Of a stretch of DNA of 64,000 nucleotides, positions 54,709 through 63,388 are shown one piece after another (the first letter of the stretch is position 1; every line of letters begins with the position of its first letter). A program made the position numbers and the translations under genes. The stretch spans positions 1-64,000 of the forward strand of contig NZ_LZFO01000006.1 of assembly GCF_001758365.1 (NCBI RefSeq), written 5' to 3'. The stretch comes from Clostridium acetireducens DSM 10703. GTDB lineage: Bacteria; Bacillota; Clostridia; Clostridiales; Clostridiaceae. The notes below the pieces were generated by a model that worked only from the letters and a program-made list of their open reading frames with translations, was not told the DNA's origin and did no database searches.

Positions 54709-55114
54709 ATATTAGAGTGTTGAATAAAGAATAGTTGAAATAATTTGCATATAGAAAATAATTAAAAATAATCTGTACAAAAATAATAAGGTAGCCTCAT
54801 AAAGAGAGTTTGGAAATAATTTGAATGAATTTTAGACACTCTTAGAATAAAAAATAAAAAAACTCCGTAATTCATCACAGGACGTGATGAGCCAATTTCC
54901 GCCCCAAGGACGGGGCATAAATTGGGTAGGAGTTTTTTTATTTTTTATTCTTAGAGTGTCTTAATGAAATGACTTATTTCTAAACTCTCTTTATGAGGCT
55001 ACCTTATTATTTTTGTACAGATTATTTTTAATTATTTTCTATATGCAAATTATTTCAACTATTCTTTATTCAACACTCTAATATTTATTTGTGTATTTTT
55101 TTATGATTTATATT
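54679..55114. repeat. Long quasi-palindromic element, copy 4, plus 35-bp inverted flanks
   Basis: The element proper is 54714-55079 (ends AGAGTGTTGAATAAAGAATA and complement). Beyond it the left flank 54679-54713, which holds the last ten codons and stop of the TrkA_C gene, matches the complement of 55080-55114 with only two differences. Its private arm segment is GGTAGCCTCATAAAGAGAG. The core is on the plus strand with both hairpins (TCATCAC-AGGAC-GTGATGA and GCCCC-AAGGAC-GGGGC). It separates the TrkA_C gene from luxS. Confidence 0.93.
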
Positions 55115-55156
55115 ATAATTAAATGTAATATAATTTATAGAAAAGGGGTATATTAA

Positions 55157-55615
55157 ATGAAAAATGTTGAAAGTTTTGAACTAGATCATAGAAATGTAGT
55201 AGCTCCCTATGTAAGAAAATGTGGAGTACTAAAAGGTGAAAAAGGAGACATTGTTACAAAATTTGACTTAAGATTTACTCAGCCAAATAAAGAAGCTATA
55301 CCTACTGCTTCCCTTCATGCACTAGAACATCTTTTGGCAGGTATACTAAGAGAACATATTGACAATATTATTGACATATCTCCCATGGGTTGTAGAACAG
55401 GATTTTACTTAACTGTATTTGCAGAAGAAAATGTGGAAAATGTAAAAATTGCTTTAGAAAAATCTCTTAAAGAAATATTAAATGCAGAAGAAATACCTGC
55501 TGCAAATGACCTTCAGTGTGGTAATTACAGAGATCTTTCTTTGTTTGGTGCAAAAGAATATGCTAAATACGTACTTAAAAAAGGATTTAGTACAAATATA
55601 TATGGAGATAAATAA
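55157..55615 (+). CDS. luxS: S-ribosylhomocysteine lyase (LuxS)
   Basis: A 152-residue LuxS. Metal ligands His54 and His58 are in HALEHLLAG with Glu57 as catalytic acid/base, Cys79 is in MGCRTGFY and the third ligand Cys121 is in LQCGNYRDLS. It cleaves S-ribosylhomocysteine to homocysteine and DPD, the precursor of AI-2. AAAGGGG precedes the ATG. Its upstream DNA begins with the inverted flank of palindrome copy 4; a TATAAT at 55114-55119 could be its -10. Confidence 0.96.
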   Translation: MKNVESFELDHRNVVAPYVRKCGVLKGEKGDIVTKFDLRFTQPNKEAIPTASLHALEHLLAGILREHIDNIIDISPMGCRTGFYLTVFAEENVENVKIALEKSLKEILNAEEIPAANDLQCGNYRDLSLFGAKEYAKYVLKKGFSTNIYGDK

Positions 55616-55703
55616 TAATTTGTATTGTTTAAAATTTAGAAATTTGGATATACTAACAAATGATGTTGATGCTTCATAATAAATTCTCCTATCTAAAATA
55701 TAT

Positions 55704-55754
55704 AATATATAGGTAAATCCAGTATTTTTATAATACTGGATTTACCTATATATT
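55704..55754. terminator. Bidirectional terminator after luxS
   Basis: 23-bp perfect arms (55704-55726 and 55732-55754, core GGTAAATCCAGTATT) around a 5-nt loop, between convergent luxS and the nuclease gene. Confidence 0.75.
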
Positions 55755-55767
55755 AAAATTTTTTTCT

Positions 55768-56523
55768 CTAATCTAAATCAAAATCCACTCTACTATTATT
55801 ACATAAATAATTAAATTCACAAAACTTACAATGACTTTTATATAAATTTTTATTAAAATCTAATTCAAAATTATATTCATCTATAGTATTTATAGTATTT
55901 TTTATTATAATTTCATTTTCTAAATGAATTTTCTCTGAATACTCTATTTCTATAAAATCCTCCTTAAACTTAGGTTGCCAAAATATCATTTTTATATCTA
56001 TAGCCTGTACATCTATATTAAAAATTTCTTTTGCTTTTTCATACATTATATACATATATAAAATAGTTTGAAATCTTTTCTTCATTTCTTTATGAGTAAG
56101 TTTTCTTTCTTCTGTTTTAAAATCTATTATATATATTTTATTATCATGTAATATTATTAAATCGTACTTAGCTTGAATTCTTATATTATTCTTTTTCATT
56201 TTAATCTCATATTCTGGTAGATACTTTTTTTGTTTTTTCTTAGGAAACTTTTCTATTAAATTGTTAGTCCAATTTAATAAATCTTTATCTATATATTCCT
56301 TTTTTTCTAAACCTAAAGGAATATCTAAAAAATATCTTTCACAAATTAGATGAAAATCTAATCCTTTTTTTATATTTTTATAATATTCTACATCTATAGG
56401 AGAATCCTTTTTCCAAGACACTCCATTTATATATTTTAGTTTAAATTTAAAAGGACATTTTAAAAAAGTATTCAAAGAATTTTGACTATAATAAAAGCTA
56501 TTATTTTTTCTTATATCTCTCAT
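55768..56523 (-). CDS. Fe-S PD-(D/E)xK nuclease (AddB/Cas4-like)
   Basis: A 251-residue nuclease. Cys18 in TFLKCPFKFKLKYI and three C-terminal Cys in CKFCEFNYLC form the four-Cys iron-sulfur site of AddB/Cas4 nucleases. The catalytic core is YDLIILHDNKIYIIDFKTEE near residue 121 (Asp, then Asp and Lys of the DxK motif). It lies 3 nt after the UvrD-like gene. As a separate chain it would provide the nuclease of the complex whose ATPase parts are upstream. Confidence 0.85.
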   Translation of the reverse strand: MRDIRKNNSFYYSQNSLNTFLKCPFKFKLKYINGVSWKKDSPIDVEYYKNIKKGLDFHLICERYFLDIPLGLEKKEYIDKDLLNWTNNLIEKFPKKKQKKYLPEYEIKMKKNNIRIQAKYDLIILHDNKIYIIDFKTEERKLTHKEMKKRFQTILYMYIMYEKAKEIFNIDVQAIDIKMIFWQPKFKEDFIEIEYSEKIHLENEIIIKNTINTIDEYNFELDFNKNLYKSHCKFCEFNYLCNNSRVDFDLD

Positions 56524-56526
56524 TAA

Positions 56527-58695
56527 TTACACTTCCTTTGAATTAATAAAATTTTTTAACACTTGAAAATACCTAGAGCAACTTTGTGTTTTAAAACTAT
56601 TTGAATTTTTATTAAAATTAGCAGTTAGTATAAGATATTTTTTAGCTCTAGTTATTCCCACATATAAAAGTCTTACTTTTTCATTTATTACATCTATTCT
56701 AGATTTTATTAAAGGATTTACCGATACAATATTACCTTTTAATTTTTCAATTTCTGCTTTTCCTAAAGCTACAGGATTCTTAATTTCCTCTTTAATATAC
56801 CAATAATCCGATTGTATTTTATCTTTTAATGTATAGGGAAAATTATACTCTGTATTATCCATTAAAAATACACAATCCCATTCTAATCCCTTAGCTTTAT
56901 GGTAAGTAGCAATAGTGACTTTTTCTGGAGAAGGTTCGTATCCCTCCATCTCATATATTATTTCTCCTATATGAACAAAAATAGGATTATTTTTATCAAT
57001 AAGTCTATCTGCTATGTCATTTAATACAACATTCTTTTCTTCTCTTAAAATATTTTTTACATATAAAGCTACTGCCTGAATTAAAGCTTTATCCTGTATA
57101 TTAAAATCAAAAATACTTCCAATAAAAATAATTAAATTATCTATTGAAATATAGTAATATTCAAATATTTTTCTTATATTTTCTATAATTTTAATAAGTA
57201 ATACAATATTATTATTAGATTTTATTTTTTCAAAATCTCTATATATTATGTCATAAGGATTTTTGTAATTATCTATAAACTGTAATATTAAATCTTTTTT
57301 ATCATATTTATCATCTATAAATACATCTAAAAATATTTTAAATTTTATACTACTATCTGGTTCTGCTAAAAATTTTAATAAATATCCTATTATATTTACT
57401 ATTTTTACCTTATCTTTAGATATAGATGATAAATTATCATAATCTATATTTTCTTTATCTAGCTTTTCTACAAACTTATTAATTTTATAATTAGATGTAA
57501 TTAACACTCCTATTGTTTCATTTGGATGTTTTTTCTTAAATATTTTTATGCTCTCTATAACTTTTTCTATTTCCTTATCCCATGAAGGTAGTAAAAAAGC
57601 ATATAAATTGCTTTCATCATTACTAGGATTTTTTAACCCCTCTATTCCTTTAACTTCTTGTATTTTTTGATTTTGTAAAGCTTCTCTACATTGTTTTTGA
57701 TAATGATTATTTATTATAAATTCTACTAAATAGTTTGCTAAATCTATGATTTTTTTAGAGCTTCTTCCTGCCATATACATAGTATATTTTTTATCTGCTT
57801 TACTGCAAAATTCTTTAAAAAATTTAGGATCAGAAGGTGTAAAAGTTGCCATTATACTTTGATTAATATCTCCCACTCTTACCAAATTGCCTGATTTCTC
57901 AGAAAGCATAGTAAGTATTTTATACTGAACTATATTTGAATCTTGACATTCATCTTCAAATATATAAGTGTATTTTTTTTGAAATTTTTCTCTTAATTTT
58001 TTATCTCTTTTTAAAGCTTTATAAGCTAATATGAGAATATCATCATAATCTAAATATCCATCTAATTTTAACCTTTTAGTATAATTTTTATAAATATCTG
58101 ATATATCTCTTATAACTGAAAACTTATTATTAAAAATTTTTAATTTATTATCTAAATTTTCTGCTTGTATATCATTTAATTTTAATTCACTTATCAATGC
58201 CGTTACAATTGTTAAAAAGTTATTCCAATATCTTTCTTGCTTGTTATTATAACTTTTTAAACCATTTTCATTTAATACATTTTTAAATATCCTTTCTCCT
58301 TTGAATTTTCTCCAAGATTTTATACATTCATTTAAATACACAGATTTTTGTGCTTCATCTAATATTTTAAAGTTTTCATTAACATTTACTACATCTGGTC
58401 TATCTTTTAATATTCTAAGTGCCAAACTGTGTATAGTCATAACTTCATAAGAATTAATATCTTTTATATCTTGCTCTTCCAAAACACATTTTATTCTATT
58501 TTTAAAATTATTAACAGCACTATTCATATAAGTAACTATTAACACCTTTTCTCTTTTTTTTAATTTTTCTTTAATTATCTTTGCTGCTAAATTAGCTACT
58601 ATAAATGTTTTTCCTGCTCCTGGAACCGCTGGCACCGCCATAATACCTTCACTGTATTCCATTACAGGCTTTTGATCTACTCTAAACCCCATCAA
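56527..58695 (-). CDS. UvrD/AddA-like SF1 helicase
   Basis: A 722-residue SF1A helicase. Walker A is AVPGAGKTFI near residue 26, Walker B is YIFEDECQD near residue 250, then RVGDINQSI, ATYHKAKGLEWDCVFLMD near residue 628 and RLLYVGITRAKKYLIL near residue 683. The motor is intact, without a nuclease domain, unlike AddA (about 1200 residues). It overlaps the upstream gene by 4 nt and precedes the nuclease gene by 3 nt, indicating one protein complex. Confidence 0.88.
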   Translation of the reverse strand: MMGFRVDQKPVMEYSEGIMAVPAVPGAGKTFIVANLAAKIIKEKLKKREKVLIVTYMNSAVNNFKNRIKCVLEEQDIKDINSYEVMTIHSLALRILKDRPDVVNVNENFKILDEAQKSVYLNECIKSWRKFKGERIFKNVLNENGLKSYNNKQERYWNNFLTIVTALISELKLNDIQAENLDNKLKIFNNKFSVIRDISDIYKNYTKRLKLDGYLDYDDILILAYKALKRDKKLREKFQKKYTYIFEDECQDSNIVQYKILTMLSEKSGNLVRVGDINQSIMATFTPSDPKFFKEFCSKADKKYTMYMAGRSSKKIIDLANYLVEFIINNHYQKQCREALQNQKIQEVKGIEGLKNPSNDESNLYAFLLPSWDKEIEKVIESIKIFKKKHPNETIGVLITSNYKINKFVEKLDKENIDYDNLSSISKDKVKIVNIIGYLLKFLAEPDSSIKFKIFLDVFIDDKYDKKDLILQFIDNYKNPYDIIYRDFEKIKSNNNIVLLIKIIENIRKIFEYYYISIDNLIIFIGSIFDFNIQDKALIQAVALYVKNILREEKNVVLNDIADRLIDKNNPIFVHIGEIIYEMEGYEPSPEKVTIATYHKAKGLEWDCVFLMDNTEYNFPYTLKDKIQSDYWYIKEEIKNPVALGKAEIEKLKGNIVSVNPLIKSRIDVINEKVRLLYVGITRAKKYLILTANFNKNSNSFKTQSCSRYFQVLKNFINSKEV

Positions 58696-60764
58696 TATTC
58701 ACCACTTTCATTTAATATATCAAATATTGTATTGGAAAAGGCACTTTCTTGTTGATATCCATTTATTGAATACCGACTTCCGTATATATACAATTCATCC
58801 TCACATTTCCTTAAAAGACAATTAACTATAGAAACTAATTTTTCTTGCCTATTTTTATTTTCTATTTCGTTTGTATACACAGAATTTATATGCCAGTTAG
58901 GATTTAATACATATGCATTAGTTAATTCTTTTATATTTCTTGGAGCCCACATATCACTATTTATATCTGTCCATATTTGAATTTTACTTTTAAAGTTAGA
59001 GTTTAAGAAAGTATTTGGATTAGTTATTTTAACTGCATATTTATTATCATATATTTTTTCTATTTCTTTATAAGAATAAAAATCTTTTGCTTCATTTTTA
59101 ATAAAATCTATAAATTTTTCTTCAGGTTGTTTCATAGTTTTAAAATTTACTAATATACCTATAAACTTTTCTGCCAATTCATTTAAATTTTGAAAAACAG
59201 CTATGTTTTCCATAGCTCCAGGTAGCTTTATAAGTAGTTCTAAAAATACTCTTCTAAACAATTCATCTACAGGTATATCTCTTTCTTTACATAAATCTCT
59301 ATAATTTTTAATAAAATCTTTTAAGTAATTGTATTTTTCCAAAGATTCATTTCCTAAAATTTCTTTAATATACTCTGGTAAAGCAGAGATAGAATTCTTA
59401 TTTTCTATATATTTTGATAAAATAGAACTTCTTATAGGATCTATATCTAAAACTAAATTAAAAAATCTTTTTAGATTATCCTCTGTTAATTTAATATTTT
59501 TAAATTCTTTGCAAAAACATACTATTACAATTAAAGCATTTACATAAGGATTATCTATTAACCTAGTTTTTTTCGAAGTAGAAATAACATCTATATGTTC
59601 TAAATCTAATTTATTTGATATTTCATAGTTTAATACAAAATCTTCTATAGGAGATATAATTACTATATCCTCTGGGCTTTTTCCTTTATTAAAAATTAAA
59701 TCTTTTACTCTTTCTATTATTTTATATATCATTTCGCTTCTTAATTGAGAACTTATATCTATTTGAGCTTGTACACTACTTTTTAAATCTTCAGATGTTT
59801 TGTTAATTATCCTACTAGTTATAACTTCAGCAAACTCAATATAATTTTGGCAACTAAGAAAGTTTTCATTTAAACTTATACAATTAAATTTAAATTTTAT
59901 ATTATTTTTTATATACTCCTTATTAGCACCATTAAATATATTAAAATATCCTTGTGGATTACTAAATAAATAAACTCCTTCTGCATTTTCAGCTATTAAA
60001 TTAATAAGTTGTAGTTGAGAAGGAGATATTTCATCAAAATCATCTACTATAATATATTTAAGATTTTTAATATGATTTTTATAAAATTGGTTTTTAAGTA
60101 AATACTTATTGTACAAATAAAAAATCATCCCATAATCTATTACTCCTGCATTTAAATAGCTATTAATATAATGATTTATAACTTTATCTATTTGTTCATA
60201 GGTTTTTTTCTGTACACTTTCTTTAACTTCTATAGAATTATATATTCTATTTCCAATTTCATTTAAATTTACTAAAGATATAGCTGATTTATTTATATTA
60301 AATAATATATTTTCCGCTATTTTTTTTGATGTAGAAATTATATCTGCAAAATATCCTTTGCTTTTTCTAAAATAATCTACAAGCATCTCCATCATATATA
60401 AAGATGTATCGTATTCAACAAATACAGGTCTTATTATATTATTATTAATTTTTTTACAATCCTTCACTACCAAAGGCCAATAAGTAATTAATTCTCTCCT
60501 TACAAAATTAAAATAGCTATACTTTTTTATTTCACCAATTGTTTTAAAATCCATATGTTTACTCCAAAGCAAATTTTGATATCTGTTTGCATAAAAAACT
60601 AATATACTTTCACTAGGTATTTTTTCTTCATTTATCATATGCTTATACTTTGATATAGCTAATTTTGTTTTTCCACTTCCTGATTTACCTTCTATTAATA
60701 AAAATTTATTTTTACATTTTTCCAATAATATTCTTTGTACATCAGCGTAATTTATAACAATCAC
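58692..60764 (-). CDS. SF1 helicase-like ATPase (AddB-like)
   Basis: A 690-residue protein. Walker A is GKSGSGKTKL near residue 26, and IIVDDFDEISPSQLQLINLI near residue 236 is a Walker B-like stretch with DDFDE replacing DExQ. Later SF1 motifs are weak (VVISP near 365). The N-terminal GxSGSGKT with a poor motor resembles AddB, whose helicase half is inactive and scans for recombination hotspots, but the nuclease part is missing. It is first in the operon, coupled by a 4-nt overlap. Assignment to AddB is an inference. Confidence 0.75.
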   Translation of the reverse strand: MIVINYADVQRILLEKCKNKFLLIEGKSGSGKTKLAISKYKHMINEEKIPSESILVFYANRYQNLLWSKHMDFKTIGEIKKYSYFNFVRRELITYWPLVVKDCKKINNNIIRPVFVEYDTSLYMMEMLVDYFRKSKGYFADIISTSKKIAENILFNINKSAISLVNLNEIGNRIYNSIEVKESVQKKTYEQIDKVINHYINSYLNAGVIDYGMIFYLYNKYLLKNQFYKNHIKNLKYIIVDDFDEISPSQLQLINLIAENAEGVYLFSNPQGYFNIFNGANKEYIKNNIKFKFNCISLNENFLSCQNYIEFAEVITSRIINKTSEDLKSSVQAQIDISSQLRSEMIYKIIERVKDLIFNKGKSPEDIVIISPIEDFVLNYEISNKLDLEHIDVISTSKKTRLIDNPYVNALIVIVCFCKEFKNIKLTEDNLKRFFNLVLDIDPIRSSILSKYIENKNSISALPEYIKEILGNESLEKYNYLKDFIKNYRDLCKERDIPVDELFRRVFLELLIKLPGAMENIAVFQNLNELAEKFIGILVNFKTMKQPEEKFIDFIKNEAKDFYSYKEIEKIYDNKYAVKITNPNTFLNSNFKSKIQIWTDINSDMWAPRNIKELTNAYVLNPNWHINSVYTNEIENKNRQEKLVSIVNCLLRKCEDELYIYGSRYSINGYQQESAFSNTIFDILNESGEY

Positions 60765-60957
60765 TCCTTTAAAAATTAATATAAACTCTTAAACAATATT
60801 TTATTATAATTCTAATATAATTTACAAACACATATATATTTTATCATATAAAATACAATTTTTATAATATTATACATGTTTTACATCTACATAGTTTATT
60901 GAAATATAAATATATAGTAAAATGTAATTGTACTTAATATAAAAGGAGGAGCCTATT

Positions 60958-61335
60958 ATGTTTTTCATAGGAATATTTGGCGTAGAAAATAAAGAAAAAT
61001 TTATTAAAAAAATATTTAATTTATCTTGTAAAAACTGTACTAATACTAAAGGATTTACTCTTATAAAAAATTATAAATATTTTCATTTTTTCTTTATTCC
61101 ATTGTTTAAATGGGAAAAAACTTATTACTTAACCTGTGATGATTGTAATACTATATATGAAATTCCTTTTGAAAAGGGAGAAAAAATAGAAAATGGAGAG
61201 GACATAGATATAAATTATTGGGATTTAAAAATACTATATGAAAACTATAACAAACAACATGTATGCCCAAATTGTGGTAAACCATTAGATTCTTCCTTTG
61301 ATTTTTGCCCATATTGCGGTAAAAGCCAACATTAA
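60958..61335 (+). CDS. Zinc-ribbon protein
   Basis: A 125-residue protein with two zinc ribbons. An N-terminal set LSCKNCTN and a paired LTCDDCNTIYEI flank a hydrophobic stretch (YKYFHFFFIPLFKW). A C-terminal set is HVCPNCGKPLDSSFDFCPYCG. Such proteins are small clostridial orthologues of a zinc-ribbon family with unclear function. AAAGGAGGAG precedes the ATG. The 3' flank ends at the inverted flank of palindrome copy 5, 36 nt after the stop. Confidence 0.8.
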   Translation: MFFIGIFGVENKEKFIKKIFNLSCKNCTNTKGFTLIKNYKYFHFFFIPLFKWEKTYYLTCDDCNTIYEIPFEKGEKIENGEDIDINYWDLKILYENYNKQHVCPNCGKPLDSSFDFCPYCGKSQH

Positions 61336-61371
61336 TTGCACCCTATATTTAAACAAATGTACACTGCTTAG

Positions 61372-61821
61372 CAAATTATGAAAGAAGAATAGAAGGAAAA
61401 ATTTATATTTAATTAGGCTGTTGAATAAAAAATCATTGATATAATTTAAAAACAAAAAATAATTAAATATAATCTGTGTAAAATAATACGACAGTAGTAT
61501 AAAGAAAGGTTGTAAATAAGTCATTTCATTAAGACACTCTAAGAATAAAAAATAAAAAAACTCCTACCCAATTTATGCCCCGTCCTTGGGGCGGAAATTG
61601 GCTCATCACGTCCTGTGATGAATTACGGAGTTTTTTTATTTTTTCTTCTAAGATTGTTTAAAATTCATTCAAATTATTTGCAACCTTTCTTTATACTACT
61701 GTCGTATTATTTTACACAGATTATATTTAATTATTTTTTATTTTTAAATTATATCAATGATTTTTTATTCAACAGCCTAATTAAATATAAATTTTTCCTT
61801 CTATTCTTCTTTCATAATTTG
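61372..61821. repeat. Long quasi-palindromic element, copy 5, plus 43-bp inverted flanks
   Basis: The element proper is 61415-61778 (ends AGGCTGTTGAATAAAAAATC and complement). The left flank 61372-61414 is an exact inverted copy of 61779-61821, which holds the last 12-13 codons and the stop of the HD-domain gene. The private arm segment is CGACAGTAGTATAAAGAAAG. The core lies on the minus strand, with both hairpins intact (GCCCC-AAGGAC-GGGGC). Reading frames inside it are artefacts of the palindrome. Confidence 0.94.
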
Positions 61822-62677
61822 ACCATGTATTTGGCTGTAAATCTTTTTTAATTTGCCATATTTTATTAAAGAAAGCATCTAAAGCATCTGCATAATGAAC
61901 TATATATGCTTCTTCAGTATTCGGTTTTTTAGGTGAACCATATTCTAGTTTTCCATGGTGCTGTACTATACACCCTTTTATTCTTTCTTTAAAATCATAG
62001 CTATATAATTCTGGATTAGCATTAAAAGCTTCTTCTAACATAGTAACTCCTATAACTATATGTCCTTCCATTTCTCCTCTTAGCGTAAAAGAAAAAGGTC
62101 CTTCTGTAAAATATTCTTCTGTTTTACCTATATCATGTAGTTTAGCTCCTAATATTGCTATTTCTCTATTGTTACAATTATATCTATAAGCTAAAACTTT
62201 AGATAAGTACATAACGTTTAAAGTATGCTCTGCTAATCCTCCTATGTAATTGTGATGTTGGCTTACTCCTCCTATACCTTTTTTAAATTTATCTAAAAAT
62301 TTCCTATCTTTAAAAAAATAATTATTTAATTCTATACATTCCTTAGTTTTAAATTCTTTTTTTGATATAGATTCTATTTCATTCATTATTTCTTCAATAG
62401 GTCTTTCTACATAAGGCAAATATTCTTCTATATCAAAATTTTTAACTTTTTCATATTTTTCTATTTCAAGCACATTACTTAATATTCCCACTACATTTAT
62501 TACATCTCCTACATTAATTACATCTAATTCATCATTTACATATGCTTTTATATCTCCAGTTTTATCACCTATAAAAATTACAGTTTTACTTTCATTTTTA
62601 TATAATTTTTTCATAACCATAAAATTTTCTTTAACTCTATCTCCATATTTTAAAGCTTTAACATACAATTTCTTCAT
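61781..62677 (-). CDS. YhaM-like 3'-5' exoribonuclease (OB-fold plus HD domain)
   Basis: A 298-residue protein. An N-terminal OB-fold (residues 5-80, including KTVIFIGDKTGDIKAYV) is followed by an HD domain. HD residues are in SQHHNYIGGLAEHTLNVMYL near residue 138, LGAKLHDIGKTEEY near residue 173, GHIVIGVTML near 205 and QHHGKLEYGSPK near 238. This matches YhaM, which degrades RNA and DNA from the 3' end with Mn2+. The stop codon is 3 nt from palindrome copy 5. AAGGATGA precedes the ATG. Confidence 0.9.
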   Translation of the reverse strand: MKKLYVKALKYGDRVKENFMVMKKLYKNESKTVIFIGDKTGDIKAYVNDELDVINVGDVINVVGILSNVLEIEKYEKVKNFDIEEYLPYVERPIEEIMNEIESISKKEFKTKECIELNNYFFKDRKFLDKFKKGIGGVSQHHNYIGGLAEHTLNVMYLSKVLAYRYNCNNREIAILGAKLHDIGKTEEYFTEGPFSFTLRGEMEGHIVIGVTMLEEAFNANPELYSYDFKERIKGCIVQHHGKLEYGSPKKPNTEEAYIVHYADALDAFFNKIWQIKKDLQPNTWSNYERRIEGKIYI

Positions 62678-63069
62678 GTAATCATCCTTTCATAAATAAT
62701 AAAAATCTAATACATCTAATATTTTTTTGAAAATTATCAACATTGTTATTTTATTTTTTACTAATTCATGTTATAATAAACTACAAAGTAATTTAAACCT
62801 TTTAATAGATTCTAATTATAATTAAGTTACTATACTTACGGGCTTGTAATATTTAAAAATTTAAATGAATTTAATAATAAAATTTTATTTGAAATTTCAT
62901 CATTAAGTTCATTCATTATTTAATATTTTCGACAATTTTCTTTTATAAATTTAATTTTATTATTACTCCTATTTTAATTTAATATACCTATAATTAATAA
63001 TTAGAATCTAAATGTCCATATTAGTATTTAGTATTATACTAGTATGGCATATTTTTTTGAAAATATATT
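62678..63069. other. AT-rich intergenic region
   Basis: About 390 nt without a gene. It contains the promoter region of the YhaM-like gene and otherwise nothing I can support. No riboswitch, repeat or reading frame with a ribosome site is visible. Confidence 0.4.
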
Positions 63070-63386
63070 AGTTTGTTGAATAAAAAATCATTGATATAAT
63101 TTGCAGATAAAAAATAATTAAATATAATCTGTATAAAAATAATAAGACAGTAGCATAAATAGAGTTTGTAAATAATTTGAATGAATTTTAGACACTCTTA
63201 GAAGAAAAAATAAAAAAACTCCTACCCAATTTCCGCACCAAGGACGGTGCATAAATTGGGTAGGAGTTTTTTTATTTTTTATTCTAAGAGTGTCTTAATA
63301 AAATGATTTATTTACAAACTCTATTTATGCTACTGTCTTATTATTTTTATACAGATTATATTTAATTATTTTTTATTCGATAAACT
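63070..63386. repeat. Long quasi-palindromic element, copy 6 (hairpin 1 lost)
   Basis: A 317-bp copy. The outer arms pair (private ACAGTAGCATAAATAGAG and complement). Unlike the others, its core at about 63215-63270 lacks hairpin 1. ACTCCTACCCAATTT pairs directly with AAATTGGGTAGGAGT, capped by GCACC-AAGGAC-GGTGC. The right arm lacks the same 27-28 bp as copy 3. It ends 2 nt before the stop codon of the chemotaxis receptor. Confidence 0.9.
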
Positions 63387-63388
63387 AT

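Noticed and set aside
9381-63386. Repeats as a CRISPR array or as REPIN/RAYT or IS200/IS605-derived units
   Set aside because: Copies are kilobases apart without spacers, and no Cas or Y1 transposase gene is present in the window. An IS-derived MITE remains possible but unsupported here.
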